A stretch of DNA of 36,600 bases, from contig JBCBAP010000034.1 in assembly GCA_038532435.1 (NCBI GenBank), forward strand, positions 1 to 36,600, given 5' to 3'. The notes beneath the pieces are model-generated. The model did not search any database. It saw nothing but the letters and a program-made list of their open reading frames with translations, and was not told the DNA's origin. Numbering within the stretch: the stretch's first letter is position 1; each line of letters begins with the position of its first letter. The translations under genes were made by a program, and so were the position numbers. This document shows, piece after piece, positions 24,256 to 32,709 of this stretch. The DNA is from JBCBAP01 sp038532435 (GTDB lineage Bacteria; Pseudomonadota; Alphaproteobacteria; Rhodobacterales; Rhodobacteraceae).

Positions 24256-24261
24256 AGGATG

Positions 24262-24765
24262 TCAGACGGTGGCGGTCTGGGTCGTCCAGAGCAGACCGAA
24301 CAACAACAGGCCGGAGGCAACAACACAGGCGGTTGCCCGGACGGAGTTCCAGAACGTCCAGCGCGGCACATAGGTCCCCTGCCAATAGCTCTGCGTTGTG
24401 CTCACACCGGTATCGAGGCTGGAGAGCGCTTCGTTCATTGGCACGTTGAACAGCACGGTCACGGCGAAGCAGCCCAGCAGGTACACGACGCCGGAAAGTG
24501 CGATAAAGCTGCCCGCCGGGCCGGGAAGCGACGTCACACCGTAGCCCGCGATCAGCAGGGAAACCGGCGTTAGCCCGAGGAAAAGCGCCATGAACAGCCA
24601 GCGAAAGACCTCGCGGTTGATCACCTGCATTGCCTCGACCCCTCCCTGCCCGCTGGTGTTCGCCAGCGCGCGCATGATGAAGTCGGAGAAGGCGAGGAAC
24701 ACGCCGCCCACCATCGCATAGGCGAGGATGGCGAACTGGAGGAGAAGGAAGAACCAGGTTGGCAT
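24262..24765 (-). CDS. DUF1772 (anthrone oxygenase-like) membrane protein
   Basis: This 167-residue protein has four hydrophobic segments (residues about 5-25, 55-75, 82-105 and 143-160). GGVFLAFSDFIMRAL near residue 20, NVPMNEAL near 108 and the WTFWNSVRATA segment near 135 are the DUF1772 pattern. The family includes fungal anthrone oxygenases and many bacterial proteins of unknown role. ATG 24765 has GGAGG in front. It is 11 bases downstream of the NAD(P)H-binding protein gene, so the two are probably co-transcribed and perhaps both redox- or stress-related. No function is claimed. Confidence 0.83.
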   Translation of the reverse strand: MPTWFFLLLQFAILAYAMVGGVFLAFSDFIMRALANTSGQGGVEAMQVINREVFRWLFMALFLGLTPVSLLIAGYGVTSLPGPAGSFIALSGVVYLLGCFAVTVLFNVPMNEALSSLDTGVSTTQSYWQGTYVPRWTFWNSVRATACVVASGLLLFGLLWTTQTATV

Positions 24766-24776
24766 CGCTTCCTCCC

Positions 24777-25604
24777 TCAGGCTGCGGCGGGCCAGGCACC
24801 CGCCCGGGCCGCGTCACGCGCGAAGTCAGCAAAATCCCGCGGCGCGCGCCCAAGCGCCTGCATCACACCATCGCTCACCCGGGCGTTGCGTCCGTCCAGC
24901 GTCTCCCGTGCGATGGCGGTGAAGACATCGGCGACGAAGTCGCCTCCGGTCTGGGCGATCGCCGCGTGAAACTCTTCAAAGCTGATCGGAACATGCTGGA
25001 TCGGGCGGCCCATCGCCGTGCCGAGCGCCTCTGCCATCTGGGCAAAGGTCATCAGCCCGGGTCCGGTCACCTCGTAGAGCATGCGAGAATGGCGCGGCTC
25101 CGTCAGGGCCGCGGTCACCACGTCCGCGATGTCCTCGATGTCGATGATCGGCTCCGCGATGTCGCCACCAGGCATCGGCAGGACACCGGACAGGATCGGT
25201 TCCCGCAGGTAGCCTTCAGAAAAGTTCTGGGCGAACCAGGAGGCGCGGACGAGCGTGAAGTCGACACCGGAGTTGCGGATCGCTTCCTCGCCGAGCCGGG
25301 CATGGTGCTCGCCGCGGCCGGAGAGCAGGACGAGCCGGCCAACGCCTGCCGCCTTTGCCGCCGCGGCAAGTGCCTCGACCTTCTCGACCGCGCCGGGGAA
25401 GGCCAGGTCCGGGAAGTAGGTCACATAGACGGCCGCGACACCGTCGAGCACGGCGGGCCAGGTCTCCGGCGTCTCCCAATCGAAGGGGGTGGGTGCGGAC
25501 CGGGACGCACGGCGGACGGAAATCCCGCGCGCCTCAAGCCGCGCCGCGACCCGGGAGCCGGTCTTGCCCGTGGCACCGATGACAAGGATGGGTTGGGTGG
25601 TCAT
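24777..25604 (-). CDS. NAD(P)H-binding, NmrA/SDR-a5-type protein
   Basis: This 275-residue atypical short-chain dehydrogenase has the N-terminal dinucleotide motif VIGATGKTGSRVA (about residues 7-19), then GRLVLLSGRGEHHA near residue 95 and VRASWFAQNFSEGYL near 122. These are common in NmrA/azoreductase-like NAD(P)H-binding proteins, which lack the usual YxxxK catalytic pair and may be sensors or quinone reductases. ATG 25604 follows AAGGAG. It is the first gene of a two-gene unit with the DUF1772 gene; the AraC-type gene upstream could control it. Confidence 0.85.
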   Translation of the reverse strand: MTTQPILVIGATGKTGSRVAARLEARGISVRRASRSAPTPFDWETPETWPAVLDGVAAVYVTYFPDLAFPGAVEKVEALAAAAKAAGVGRLVLLSGRGEHHARLGEEAIRNSGVDFTLVRASWFAQNFSEGYLREPILSGVLPMPGGDIAEPIIDIEDIADVVTAALTEPRHSRMLYEVTGPGLMTFAQMAEALGTAMGRPIQHVPISFEEFHAAIAQTGGDFVADVFTAIARETLDGRNARVSDGVMQALGRAPRDFADFARDAARAGAWPAAA

Positions 25605-25766
25605 GTCAGTCTCCTTAGCTGGGTTCAGGTTTCGCGCCCCCGGTGGGGCCGCGTCGCGATCAGCGTCGGGAGGCGTTTCTGGGGTGTTTCAAACCCCGGA
25701 TGCACGCCGTCGGTCCCTTGGCATCACTGCGATGGCCAAGGAGTAGCGTGCTGATCAATGTCGGGA

Positions 25767-25783
25767 TTGGCCGACGCGGCCAA
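25767..25783 (-). terminator. Hairpin following the AraC-type gene, in a hairpin-rich spacer
   Basis: TTGGCCG and CGGCCAA form a perfect 7-bp stem with a 3-base loop, 17 bases after the AraC-type stop, flanked by outer TCAATG/CATTGA. The same 196-base spacer (25605-25800) also holds CCTTGGC/GCCAAGG (25716-25741), GGGGT/ACCCC (25681-25697) and GCCCC/GGGGC (25636-25649). The first is probably the terminator; none has a T-run. Confidence 0.45.
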
Positions 25784-25800
25784 ACCATTGACCGGGCCGG

Positions 25801-26805
25801 TCAGCGGACCTGCCGCTTCCTGAAACTCGCCGGGGTTTCGCCGACCCAGCGCTTGAACGCGCGGGTGAACGAGCTCTGTTCGGCGAAACCGGTGAGGAAC
25901 GCGACCTCGGCAAGGCTATATCGGTCGTCGCGCAGGAGACCCTCCGCCAACTCGCGCCGGGTCTCTTCCGTGAGCGTGTGGAAGCTCAAACCGTCTTCGG
26001 CGAGGCGGCGGTGGAGGGAACGTACGCTCATCCCGAGACGTTGCGCGACCTCCTCCATCTTCGGCAGACCTTCGCTGAGAGAGCGCGCAATGACGTCCCG
26101 CAACTGGCCGCGCAGGGACGTGTCCCGCGTGACCTCCCGCAGTTCCTGATCAAGGTGCCCGATCAGAAACCGGGTGATCCCCTGATCGCCGAGCCGGTTC
26201 GGTGTGTCGAGCGTCCTGTCGGAAATGAGCAGCGCGTCCCGGTCGGAACCGAAGATGACCGGGCAGCCGAAATAGGCCTCATGCCGGGAGATGTCCCGCG
26301 GGGCCGGGTGAGTCAGATGCACCTCTTGCGGCGCGAAGTACCCATCCGGAGACACCTCCCGTGCGATCGCCGTGGCACTCGCCATGGTGGCCTCGTTTGA
26401 AAGCCGCAGCCCGAGCCGCCGAAGACCGCTTCGATGCAGGTAGAACCACGTCCCGCCCACCTCGGATGCGAGCTCATACTCCACAACGCTGGTCCAGAGC
26501 CGCGCGTAGCGGGCGACCCGACTGAAGGAACCGCGCAACGTCGGCGCCGCCTTGAACGCAAGGCCAAGCGCGCCGTAGTCATCGCAGCGCATGGAGGCCC
26601 CGGTTCTGAGCGGCAGGTGAGTGACATCGATGCTTTCGGCCATGCGCTCAAGCAGCCCGTAGTAGGCGGTATCCGCGATCATTTCCTTGGGATCGACCGG
26701 GCCGTCCGCATCGATGCCGACGCTGGCCAGAAGCGCCGTCCCGTCCACCTCCGCCCCCGCGGCGGCGACCATCTTTCGCACGAAAAGCGACGTGACTGCA
26801 CCCAT
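25801..26805 (-). CDS. AraC-family transcriptional regulator (Arabinose_bd/OruR-like)
   Basis: This 334-residue protein has an N-terminal sensing domain (residues 1 to about 215; TLRGSFSRVARYARLW and HEAYFGCPVIFGSDRDALL are typical of the ArcA/OruR-like group) and a C-terminal double HTH. The first HTH is MEEVAQRLGMSVRSLHRRL near residue 250 and the second SLAEVAFLTGFAEQSSFTRA near residue 296, followed by the family ending FKRWVGETPASFR. It probably regulates the NAD(P)H-binding/DUF1772 pair downstream or itself; the ligand is unknown. Confidence 0.88.
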   Translation of the reverse strand: MGAVTSLFVRKMVAAAGAEVDGTALLASVGIDADGPVDPKEMIADTAYYGLLERMAESIDVTHLPLRTGASMRCDDYGALGLAFKAAPTLRGSFSRVARYARLWTSVVEYELASEVGGTWFYLHRSGLRRLGLRLSNEATMASATAIAREVSPDGYFAPQEVHLTHPAPRDISRHEAYFGCPVIFGSDRDALLISDRTLDTPNRLGDQGITRFLIGHLDQELREVTRDTSLRGQLRDVIARSLSEGLPKMEEVAQRLGMSVRSLHRRLAEDGLSFHTLTEETRRELAEGLLRDDRYSLAEVAFLTGFAEQSSFTRAFKRWVGETPASFRKRQVR

Positions 26806-27246
26806 GCCCGCACTCTACGCAAAAGAGGGAAGGCTGTAGATAGGGAAGTGGTGAGGCGGGGATGGAGCTCCTCACAGTGTCGTGGATTGAGCAGCGGGGA
26901 AGGCTTAAGCCCTGATGGCCCGCCCGACCTTGTGCGACGCAAAAGATACGAACACTGGTGACCCTCAGCCGGGATGCGGGCGGGCACCGAACCGGGAGGA
27001 TTGTACTTCAGGTGCGTGACGGTCTGTCAGATGAATCAATAGAGGCGCCAGGAGGAAAACGGTTGCGGGTCCGTGCCGCCGTTTCGCTTGCAAGGGACTC
27101 ATACGCGGCCAAGGGCGGGCACCGTGCTGCTTCGAAGCAGCCCGCCCGGCAATCAGGCCTCACCCCTCGCCAGATCAGCAGTCGGCAGAGCATCGGGGGA
27201 CGGGGCGCCAACCCAGCCTTCCCTTCGGCCTGCTCGCTCAGTCAAA
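26806..27246. other. 441-base gene-free spacer with a nested palindrome
   Basis: No convincing gene is seen between the AraC-type start and the Hint-protein stop; open frames here have unlikely composition. The main structure is 27113-27147: the perfect 16-bp palindrome GCTGCTTCGAAGCAGC (27126-27141) flanked by GGGCGGG and CCCGCCC. It lies about 100 bases after the Hint gene stop and may act as its terminator. A small palindrome, GGCTTAAGCC, is at 26902-26911. Confidence 0.5.
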
Positions 27247-28320
27247 TCAGCAGGTCTGCCCCAGTTCGGCGCGCAGCAAGGCGCCGGCCTTCACGGACAC
27301 CACCGGCCGAACCGACCGCGTCGGACCGGTCACCAACTCCGGAAACAGCGCGAGAAGTTCGTCCTCGGTATCGGATATCCATGGCCGGTCCACCCTGCCA
27401 TCGAAAAGGTAACTCTCGCTCCAAAGCCCGTGGGTCTGCACCAGCTGATGGCGATCAAAGGCAAAATGCACATAGGTGATCTCGGCTTGCTCGACCCGGC
27501 AGACCGTCTCCCCGTCAACCAGCGCCTTCGCCGGGACCAGAACCTCACTTTGCGCGAAGAGCAACTCGACCCGCGCGCCGGAGACCAGCACGCGATGCTG
27601 CGGGGAGAGCCAGAGCGCGCCCGTCGCCCCGAAAGCGCCCTTTGCAAGACGCACCGGCGCGAAGCGACCCCGCCCGGGTACAGTCCGATGTGCCAGCCAT
27701 CGAATAGGGGCCTCGCCAGAGTCCTTTGTGAGGACCATTTCCCCCACCTTGAGCTCCTCGACCGCCCGCGTGCCAGCGGCAGTCTCGACGCGTGTTCCGG
27801 ATCGAAAGCAGGCCAGACCGGTATCGCCGGGACCGACAGGGTCGTACGTAACGACATCCGGGTTGGGTTGGTTGAATTGGATCGATGTCGTGGTCGACTC
27901 CGGTCCGACAACGGTCGGAATGTTCTCGGATACAGCGCCGGCCGCTGCACCGCTCGCCGCAGTGATGTTCTGCGTGCCACCGCCGATGTCGTAGAAATCT
28001 TGCACAACACCGGAATCGGTGTTGGTGAGCGCGTAGGCCTCGTAGTTCGTGCTGCCCCCACCATCGGGATCTGTCAGAAAAATCGGAAGATTGTCCGCCG
28101 AAAGCACGAAGATCTGCTCGCCATTGTCCGGATCGACCGACGAGGTCACCCGGGAATCCGTCAGTGCGACTTCGATCCCGAGCGACCCATCGGCCTGATA
28201 GAATCCGACCACAAAGTCGGCGGGGTCTTCGGACGGCCGCAGCGCCACCTCCAGAAACTCCGACACTCCGGAGTTCGACGCGTAGGCGTTCGAGTAGTGA
28301 AGTTCGCTGATCCTTGCCAT
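27247..28320 (-). CDS. Hint_2-domain protein with an extracellular-type N-terminal domain
   Basis: The protein has 357 residues. Residues 1 to about 165 form an acidic, Gly/Thr/Asp-rich domain (ISELHYSNAYASNSG at the start, then EFLEVAL), weakly reminiscent of lamin-tail-type surface domains. A Hint domain begins at CFRSGTRVET (Cys about residue 170), followed by VEELKVGEMVLTKD, WLSPQHRVLVSG near 235 and THGLW near 300. Hint domains are the self-splicing fold of inteins and hedgehog proteins; this subgroup is common in Rhodobacteraceae, often at the end of RTX-like secreted proteins, and its activity is unproven. No signal peptide is seen. AGGA precedes the ATG. It stands alone between two large spacers. 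Confidence 0.83.
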   Translation of the reverse strand: MARISELHYSNAYASNSGVSEFLEVALRPSEDPADFVVGFYQADGSLGIEVALTDSRVTSSVDPDNGEQIFVLSADNLPIFLTDPDGGGSTNYEAYALTNTDSGVVQDFYDIGGGTQNITAASGAAAGAVSENIPTVVGPESTTTSIQFNQPNPDVVTYDPVGPGDTGLACFRSGTRVETAAGTRAVEELKVGEMVLTKDSGEAPIRWLAHRTVPGRGRFAPVRLAKGAFGATGALWLSPQHRVLVSGARVELLFAQSEVLVPAKALVDGETVCRVEQAEITYVHFAFDRHQLVQTHGLWSESYLFDGRVDRPWISDTEDELLALFPELVTGPTRSVRPVVSVKAGALLRAELGQTC

Positions 28321-28726
28321 GACGTCCTAAAGACCGTGCGATTGTGTGCTGAAGAAGGAAGAAAGGTCGCGCACAGAGTGACGTGGCCCACCCACCCCTG
28401 CAACCCCGCTCGACCGGACCGCACGGGAACCGCTATGCCACCAGCGACCAGTGCAACACACCTTCATGCAGATGACGACACGTCGCGCGTCACCCAAGTT
28501 TCGAATGAAACCCGTAAAGAAGCGTTAAATCTGTGTGCCGTTTGCCAGCGCCGGTATTCGTCAAGCGAACCGAATACTCATGACGCCAACGACGATATCG
28601 GCGGCACCGATACCCTCGCCAAACCACCCTCGCGTTCGGTAGTCGGTCGGAACCGCGATCGAGTGCAAACAACTGAGCAGGTGTGCAGAATTGCCCCATC
28701 CGCGACTTGCTAAATCTTTGAAGTGA
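28321..28726. other. 406-base spacer without a recognised gene
   Basis: This spacer between the Hint-protein start and the tRNA-Thr 3' end shows no protein-like frame with a start signal, no strong hairpin and no tRNA. It should contain the Hint gene promoter on the minus strand, but I cannot identify convincing -35/-10 elements. Confidence 0.4.
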
Positions 28727-28801
<75 letters not shown>

Positions 28802-28889
28802 ATCTGGCTGGAGCGGGGTTTTAGCGGATTCCCCCATGAGTGCAAGGGCAATCTGGACCGCAGGGTCAGGTCTGGTATAGACACGGACC

Positions 28890-29060
28890 ATGGTGGAACG
28901 CTCCGGCAAATCGGCACCGAACAGTGCGGCAAAGGGCGGTCGTGAAGACCGGCTGAAGTCCGCCTTGCGGGCGAATTTGCAACGGAGAAAAGCGCAAGGA
29001 AAGGCGCGCAAGGCCAGTGAGGCGGCCGACACCGATGCGGATCCGAAGAACCGGGGCTGA
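28890..29060 (+). CDS. Small basic protein upstream of murA
   Basis: This 56-residue protein is rich in Lys, Arg and Ala. DRLKSALRANLQRRKAQGKA in the middle forms an amphipathic basic helix; the C-terminus is acidic (DTDADPKNRG). Similar short conserved proteins are found immediately before murA in many alphaproteobacteria, which supports it as a true gene, but its function is unknown to me. No clear ribosome binding site is seen before the ATG. It ends 33 bases ahead of murA. Confidence 0.65.
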   Translation: MVERSGKSAPNSAAKGGREDRLKSALRANLQRRKAQGKARKASEAADTDADPKNRG

Positions 29061-29093
29061 TCCGCACCCCAGAGCAGGAAGTGGACCCGTCTT

Positions 29094-30359
29094 ATGGACA
29101 AGATTCGCATTGTGGGCGGCAATCGCCTCGAAGGCAGCATCCCCATCGCGGGGGCGAAGAATGCCTGCCTCACGCTGATGCCCGCAGCGCTCCTGTCCGA
29201 GGAGCCGCTGACGCTGACAAACGCGCCGCGCTTGTCCGATATCCGGACCATGGGGGAGCTTCTGACCTCGCTCGGCTGCGAGGTTGCAGCGCTGCAGGAC
29301 GGTCAGGTGCTGGCCATCGGCTGCAAGCGGATAGCGAACCACACCGCGGACTATGACATCGTGCGCAAGATGCGGGCCTCGATCCTCGTGCTCGGCCCGA
29401 TGCTGGCGCGGGACGGTCAGGCGGTGGTTTCCCTGCCCGGTGGATGCGCCATCGGTGCCCGCCCGGTTGACCTGCATCTCAAGGCGCTCGAGGCGCTGGG
29501 TGCGGAACTGGAGCTGCGGGACGGCTACGTGCACGCAGCGGCACCGAACGGGCTGGTGGGCGCAGAGATCGACTTTCCGCTCGTTTCCGTCGGGGCGACC
29601 GAGAACGCGCTTATGGCCGCAACCCTCGCAAAAGGGACGACGGTGATCCGCAACGCGGCGCGCGAGCCCGAGATCGTGGACCTCGCCGCATGTCTGCGCG
29701 CCATGGGCGCACGGATTGAAGGTGAGGAAAGCGGCGCGATCACTATCGAGGGGGTCGACAGGCTGCATGGCGCAACACACCGGGTTGTCACAGACCGGAT
29801 CGAACTCGGCACTTACATGCTCGCCCCGGCCATCGCCGGAGGCAGTGTCGAGCTGATCGGGGGGCGGCGCGACCTCGTAGGGGCCTTCGCCGATAAGCTG
29901 GAGGAGGCGGGCATCACCGTGGAGGACACCGACCGTGGCCTCCGCGTGAGCCGCAACGGCACACCCATCAAGCCGCTGAAGGTCGCGACCGAGCCCTTCC
30001 CCGGGTTTCCGACCGACCTGCAGGCCCAGATGATGGCGCTGATGACGCTGGCGGACGGGGAGAGCGAGCTTGAGGAACTGATCTTCGAGAACCGGTTCAT
30101 GCATGCGCCCGAGCTCATGCGCATGGGCGCGGACATCAATGTGCAGGGTGGTCTCGCCCGGGTGACCGGCGTGGAGAAGCTCCGCGGTGCACCGGTGATG
30201 GCAACGGACCTGCGGGCGTCGGTATCGCTGATCCTCGCGGGACTCGCCGCCGAGGGAGAGACCGTGGTCTCCCGCGTCTATCATCTCGACCGGGGCTACG
30301 AACATGTCGAAGACAAGCTGTCCGCCTGCGGGGCGGAGATCGAACGAATTTCCGAGTAG
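29094..30359 (+). CDS. murA: UDP-N-acetylglucosamine 1-carboxyvinyltransferase
   Basis: The first committed enzyme of peptidoglycan synthesis, it transfers enolpyruvate from PEP to UDP-GlcNAc in the cytoplasm. It has 421 residues, the usual length. The N-terminus has GNRLEGSIPIAGAKNACL (substrate-binding Lys/Asn in KNA). The catalytic cysteine is in GGCAIGARPVDLHLKALEALG (Cys about residue 118); this is the residue attacked by fosfomycin. ELEELIFENRFMH near residue 325 and DLRASVSLILAGLAAEG near the C-terminus are also family segments. It leads the plus-strand housekeeping block. Confidence 0.97.
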   Translation: MDKIRIVGGNRLEGSIPIAGAKNACLTLMPAALLSEEPLTLTNAPRLSDIRTMGELLTSLGCEVAALQDGQVLAIGCKRIANHTADYDIVRKMRASILVLGPMLARDGQAVVSLPGGCAIGARPVDLHLKALEALGAELELRDGYVHAAAPNGLVGAEIDFPLVSVGATENALMAATLAKGTTVIRNAAREPEIVDLAACLRAMGARIEGEESGAITIEGVDRLHGATHRVVTDRIELGTYMLAPAIAGGSVELIGGRRDLVGAFADKLEEAGITVEDTDRGLRVSRNGTPIKPLKVATEPFPGFPTDLQAQMMALMTLADGESELEELIFENRFMHAPELMRMGADINVQGGLARVTGVEKLRGAPVMATDLRASVSLILAGLAAEGETVVSRVYHLDRGYEHVEDKLSACGAEIERISE

Positions 30360-30368
30360 GATTGCAGT

Positions 30369-30848
30369 ATGAGCGATGCGCGGTTCGAGGATGGTGCGGA
30401 GAGACCCCTTCGCCTGATGGCTGAGACGGCGGAGGATCTGCCGGTTCTCTCGACGCTCCTGCAAGACGCACTCGGCCAACCGACGGAAATGAAATGGCAG
30501 CGGACCCGCCGCCGCTTCGCCATGCTGTTGAAGCGCTTCCGGTGGGAAGATCGGGAGGCGGCCACCCGCCGCGGACGCAAGTTCGAGCGGGTGCAGTCCA
30601 TGCTTGTGATCGAGGATGTGCTTGCAGTGCGTTCGACGGGCGTGGATGCGGGCGATCCGGACCTGATCCTCTCGGTGCTCTCCCTCGAATTCACGCCCGG
30701 CGAGGATGGGACGGGATCCCTGCTCTTTACCCTCTCCGGCGACGGAGAGATCGCGGTGGATGTCGAGGCGATCAACCTCACGCTCACGGACGTGACCCGT
30801 CCTTATGTCGCGCCGACGAACCGGGCGCCTGACCATGGCGTCGATTGA
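30369..30848 (+). CDS. DUF2948 family protein
   Basis: This 159-residue protein follows murA by 9 bases, with AGGA before the ATG. FEDGAERPLRLMAETAEDLP near the start, WQRTRRRFAMLLKRFRWED near residue 40 and VEAINLTLTDVTRPY near the end match DUF2948, a family found almost only in alphaproteobacteria and usually between murA and hisD. Function unknown. It overlaps the next gene by 14 bases. Confidence 0.85.
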   Translation: MSDARFEDGAERPLRLMAETAEDLPVLSTLLQDALGQPTEMKWQRTRRRFAMLLKRFRWEDREAATRRGRKFERVQSMLVIEDVLAVRSTGVDAGDPDLILSVLSLEFTPGEDGTGSLLFTLSGDGEIAVDVEAINLTLTDVTRPYVAPTNRAPDHGVD

Positions 30849-31347
30849 GTATCGGCGGCTGAAGGGCGAGTCGGATGCGCATCTGTGGCGGAAGATCCGG
30901 CTGGAGGCGCTGCGGGTCTCACCCGACGATTTTCTGACTCAGTATGCGGACGTGGTTGACCGCCCGTTCGAGAGCTTCGTCAGCAACCTTGAGAACGGCG
31001 TGACCTGTGCTGCCATCGCGGATGGAGAGGCGGTGGCGGTCATGGTTCTGATACCCGAGACACTGAGCGCCGCCGCGCATCGTGCGAGCCTTGTCGCCGT
31101 GTATGTCCGCCCGGACCAGCGCGGCACCGGGGTCGCCAAGGCACTTTTCAAGACGCTCCTCGACGAGGCTCCGGCAGAGATCACGCAGATCGAACTCTAC
31201 GTGCGCGAGGGCAACGCCCGGGCCGAAGCCTTCTACAGTCGGCTCGGGTTCGTGGAGTATGGAAGGCTCCCGGACGCCGCGCGCGTCGGCGGGGAGTCGC
31301 AGACCGATATCCTCATGCGGCTCAAGGTCCCTTTGCGGGAGGGTTGA
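30835..31347 (+). CDS. GNAT-family N-acetyltransferase
   Basis: This 170-residue acetyltransferase contains the acetyl-CoA-binding motif A: SLVAVYVRPDQRGTGVAKAL (the R/Q-x-x-G-x-G/A loop is QRGTGVA, about residues 99-105). Later come LYVREGNARAEAFYSRLGF and VEYGRLPDA, the usual end of the fold. The substrate is unknown. It begins inside the 3' end of the DUF2948 gene, so translation may be coupled. Confidence 0.87.
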   Translation: MASIEYRRLKGESDAHLWRKIRLEALRVSPDDFLTQYADVVDRPFESFVSNLENGVTCAAIADGEAVAVMVLIPETLSAAAHRASLVAVYVRPDQRGTGVAKALFKTLLDEAPAEITQIELYVREGNARAEAFYSRLGFVEYGRLPDAARVGGESQTDILMRLKVPLREG

Positions 31348-31395
31348 GGCGGACGACTGACCGGGCTAGACCCGGTCCGATCCATGGAGCCCACG

Positions 31396-32709
31396 ATGCC
31401 GCACTTCCTCGACACGCGTGACACGACATTCGACGCAGCCTTCGCCGACCTCTTGAGCATGAAGCGGGAGGTGACGGAGGATGTGGACCGGATCGCGGCG
31501 GACATTATCGCGGATGTCCGGAACCGGGGAGATGCGGCGGTCCTGGAGCTCACCGAGCGGTTCGACCGGGTCACGCTTTCGCCCGGGACTATGGCATTCT
31601 CCGAGGACGAGATTGAGGCGGCGATCGCATCAGTTTCCGATGCGGATCGCGCGGCACTGACGCTCGCCGCGGAGCGGATTCGCGCCTATCACGAACGCCA
31701 GCGCCCGGCGGATGCGCGGTGGACCGACGACGCGGGGGCGGAGCTTGGCTGGCGCTGGACTGCCGTGAGCGCTGCTGGCCTCTACGTTCCCGGGGGCCTC
31801 GCCACTTACCCCTCCTCGGTCCTGATGAACGCGATCCCCGCCCAAGTGGCGGGTGTAGAGCGGATCGTGATCTGCGTGCCGACACCGGACGGAGAGGTCA
31901 ACCCGCTGGTGCTGCTCGCGGCCCGCCTGTCCGGCGTCAGCGAGATCTACCGGATCGGCGGTGCGCAGGCGGTTGCCGCGATGGCCCATGGCACCGAATC
32001 AATCGCACCTGTGGATAAGATCACGGGCCCCGGCAACGCCTTCGTCGCCGCAGCGAAGCGGCGGGTGTTCGGAACCGTCGGGATCGACATGATTGCTGGC
32101 CCCTCCGAAATCCTCGTGATCGCGGATCGGGACAACAACCCGGACTGGATCGCCGTCGACCTCTTGAGCCAGGCGGAGCATGACGAAAGCGCCCAGTCCA
32201 TCCTGATCACCGACGATCCGGAGTTCGGGACAGAGGTCGCCCAGGCGGTGGAGGCGCGCCTCGAAACGCTCCAGCGGCGGGAGATCGCGGGGGCGAGCTG
32301 GCGCGATTTCGGCGCCGTGATCACTGTCAGGGACATGGACGAGGCGGTCCGCCTGTCCAACCGGCTGGCCCCCGAGCATCTGGAGATCGCCTGCACCGAG
32401 GCCGAGGCGATTGCCGAGCGGATCCGCCACGCCGGTGCGATCTTCATCGGCCAGTGGACGCCTGAGGCGATCGGCGACTATGTCGGCGGGCCGAACCACG
32501 TTCTGCCGACCGCGCGCACGGCCCGGTTTTCCTCCGGTCTTTCGGTGCTTGAGTTCATGAAACGGACAACGATCGCGCGGATGACGCCCGCCGCCCTCGC
32601 GGCCATCGGCCCTGCGGCGGAGACGCTGGCGATCTCCGAAAGTCTCGAGGCGCACGGGCTTTCCGTTCGCGCCCGGCTCGACGCCCTCAACGAGGAGGGA
32701 CCGGCATGA
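31396..32709 (+). CDS. hisD: Histidinol dehydrogenase
   Basis: This enzyme catalyses the last two oxidations of histidine synthesis (histidinol to histidine, NAD-dependent, zinc enzyme). It has 437 residues. Visible are AVAAMAHGTESI, KITGPGNAFVAAAKR, GIDMIAGPSEILVIAD, LLSQAEHDESAQ (zinc/substrate Gln and His), APEHLEIAC (catalytic Glu-His) and GGPNHVLPTARTARFSSGLS. The ATG at 31396 is chosen over 31384 because GGAG stands 6 bases ahead of it and the protein then starts MPHFLDTRD, as usual. Its stop overlaps the UPF0262 start (ATGA). Confidence 0.96.
   Translation: MPHFLDTRDTTFDAAFADLLSMKREVTEDVDRIAADIIADVRNRGDAAVLELTERFDRVTLSPGTMAFSEDEIEAAIASVSDADRAALTLAAERIRAYHERQRPADARWTDDAGAELGWRWTAVSAAGLYVPGGLATYPSSVLMNAIPAQVAGVERIVICVPTPDGEVNPLVLLAARLSGVSEIYRIGGAQAVAAMAHGTESIAPVDKITGPGNAFVAAAKRRVFGTVGIDMIAGPSEILVIADRDNNPDWIAVDLLSQAEHDESAQSILITDDPEFGTEVAQAVEARLETLQRREIAGASWRDFGAVITVRDMDEAVRLSNRLAPEHLEIACTEAEAIAERIRHAGAIFIGQWTPEAIGDYVGGPNHVLPTARTARFSSGLSVLEFMKRTTIARMTPAALAAIGPAAETLAISESLEAHGLSVRARLDALNEEGPA

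Noticed and set aside
27073..28713. 546-residue plus-strand open frame covering the Hint gene
   Set aside because: The minus-strand Hint protein has a clear domain and ribosome binding site; this frame has neither.
28866..30836. 656-residue minus-strand open frame opposite murA
   Set aside because: It lies entirely antisense to murA and DUF2948, whose frames carry clear family motifs; the antisense protein is His/Arg-rich with no recognisable domain, a usual effect of high GC.
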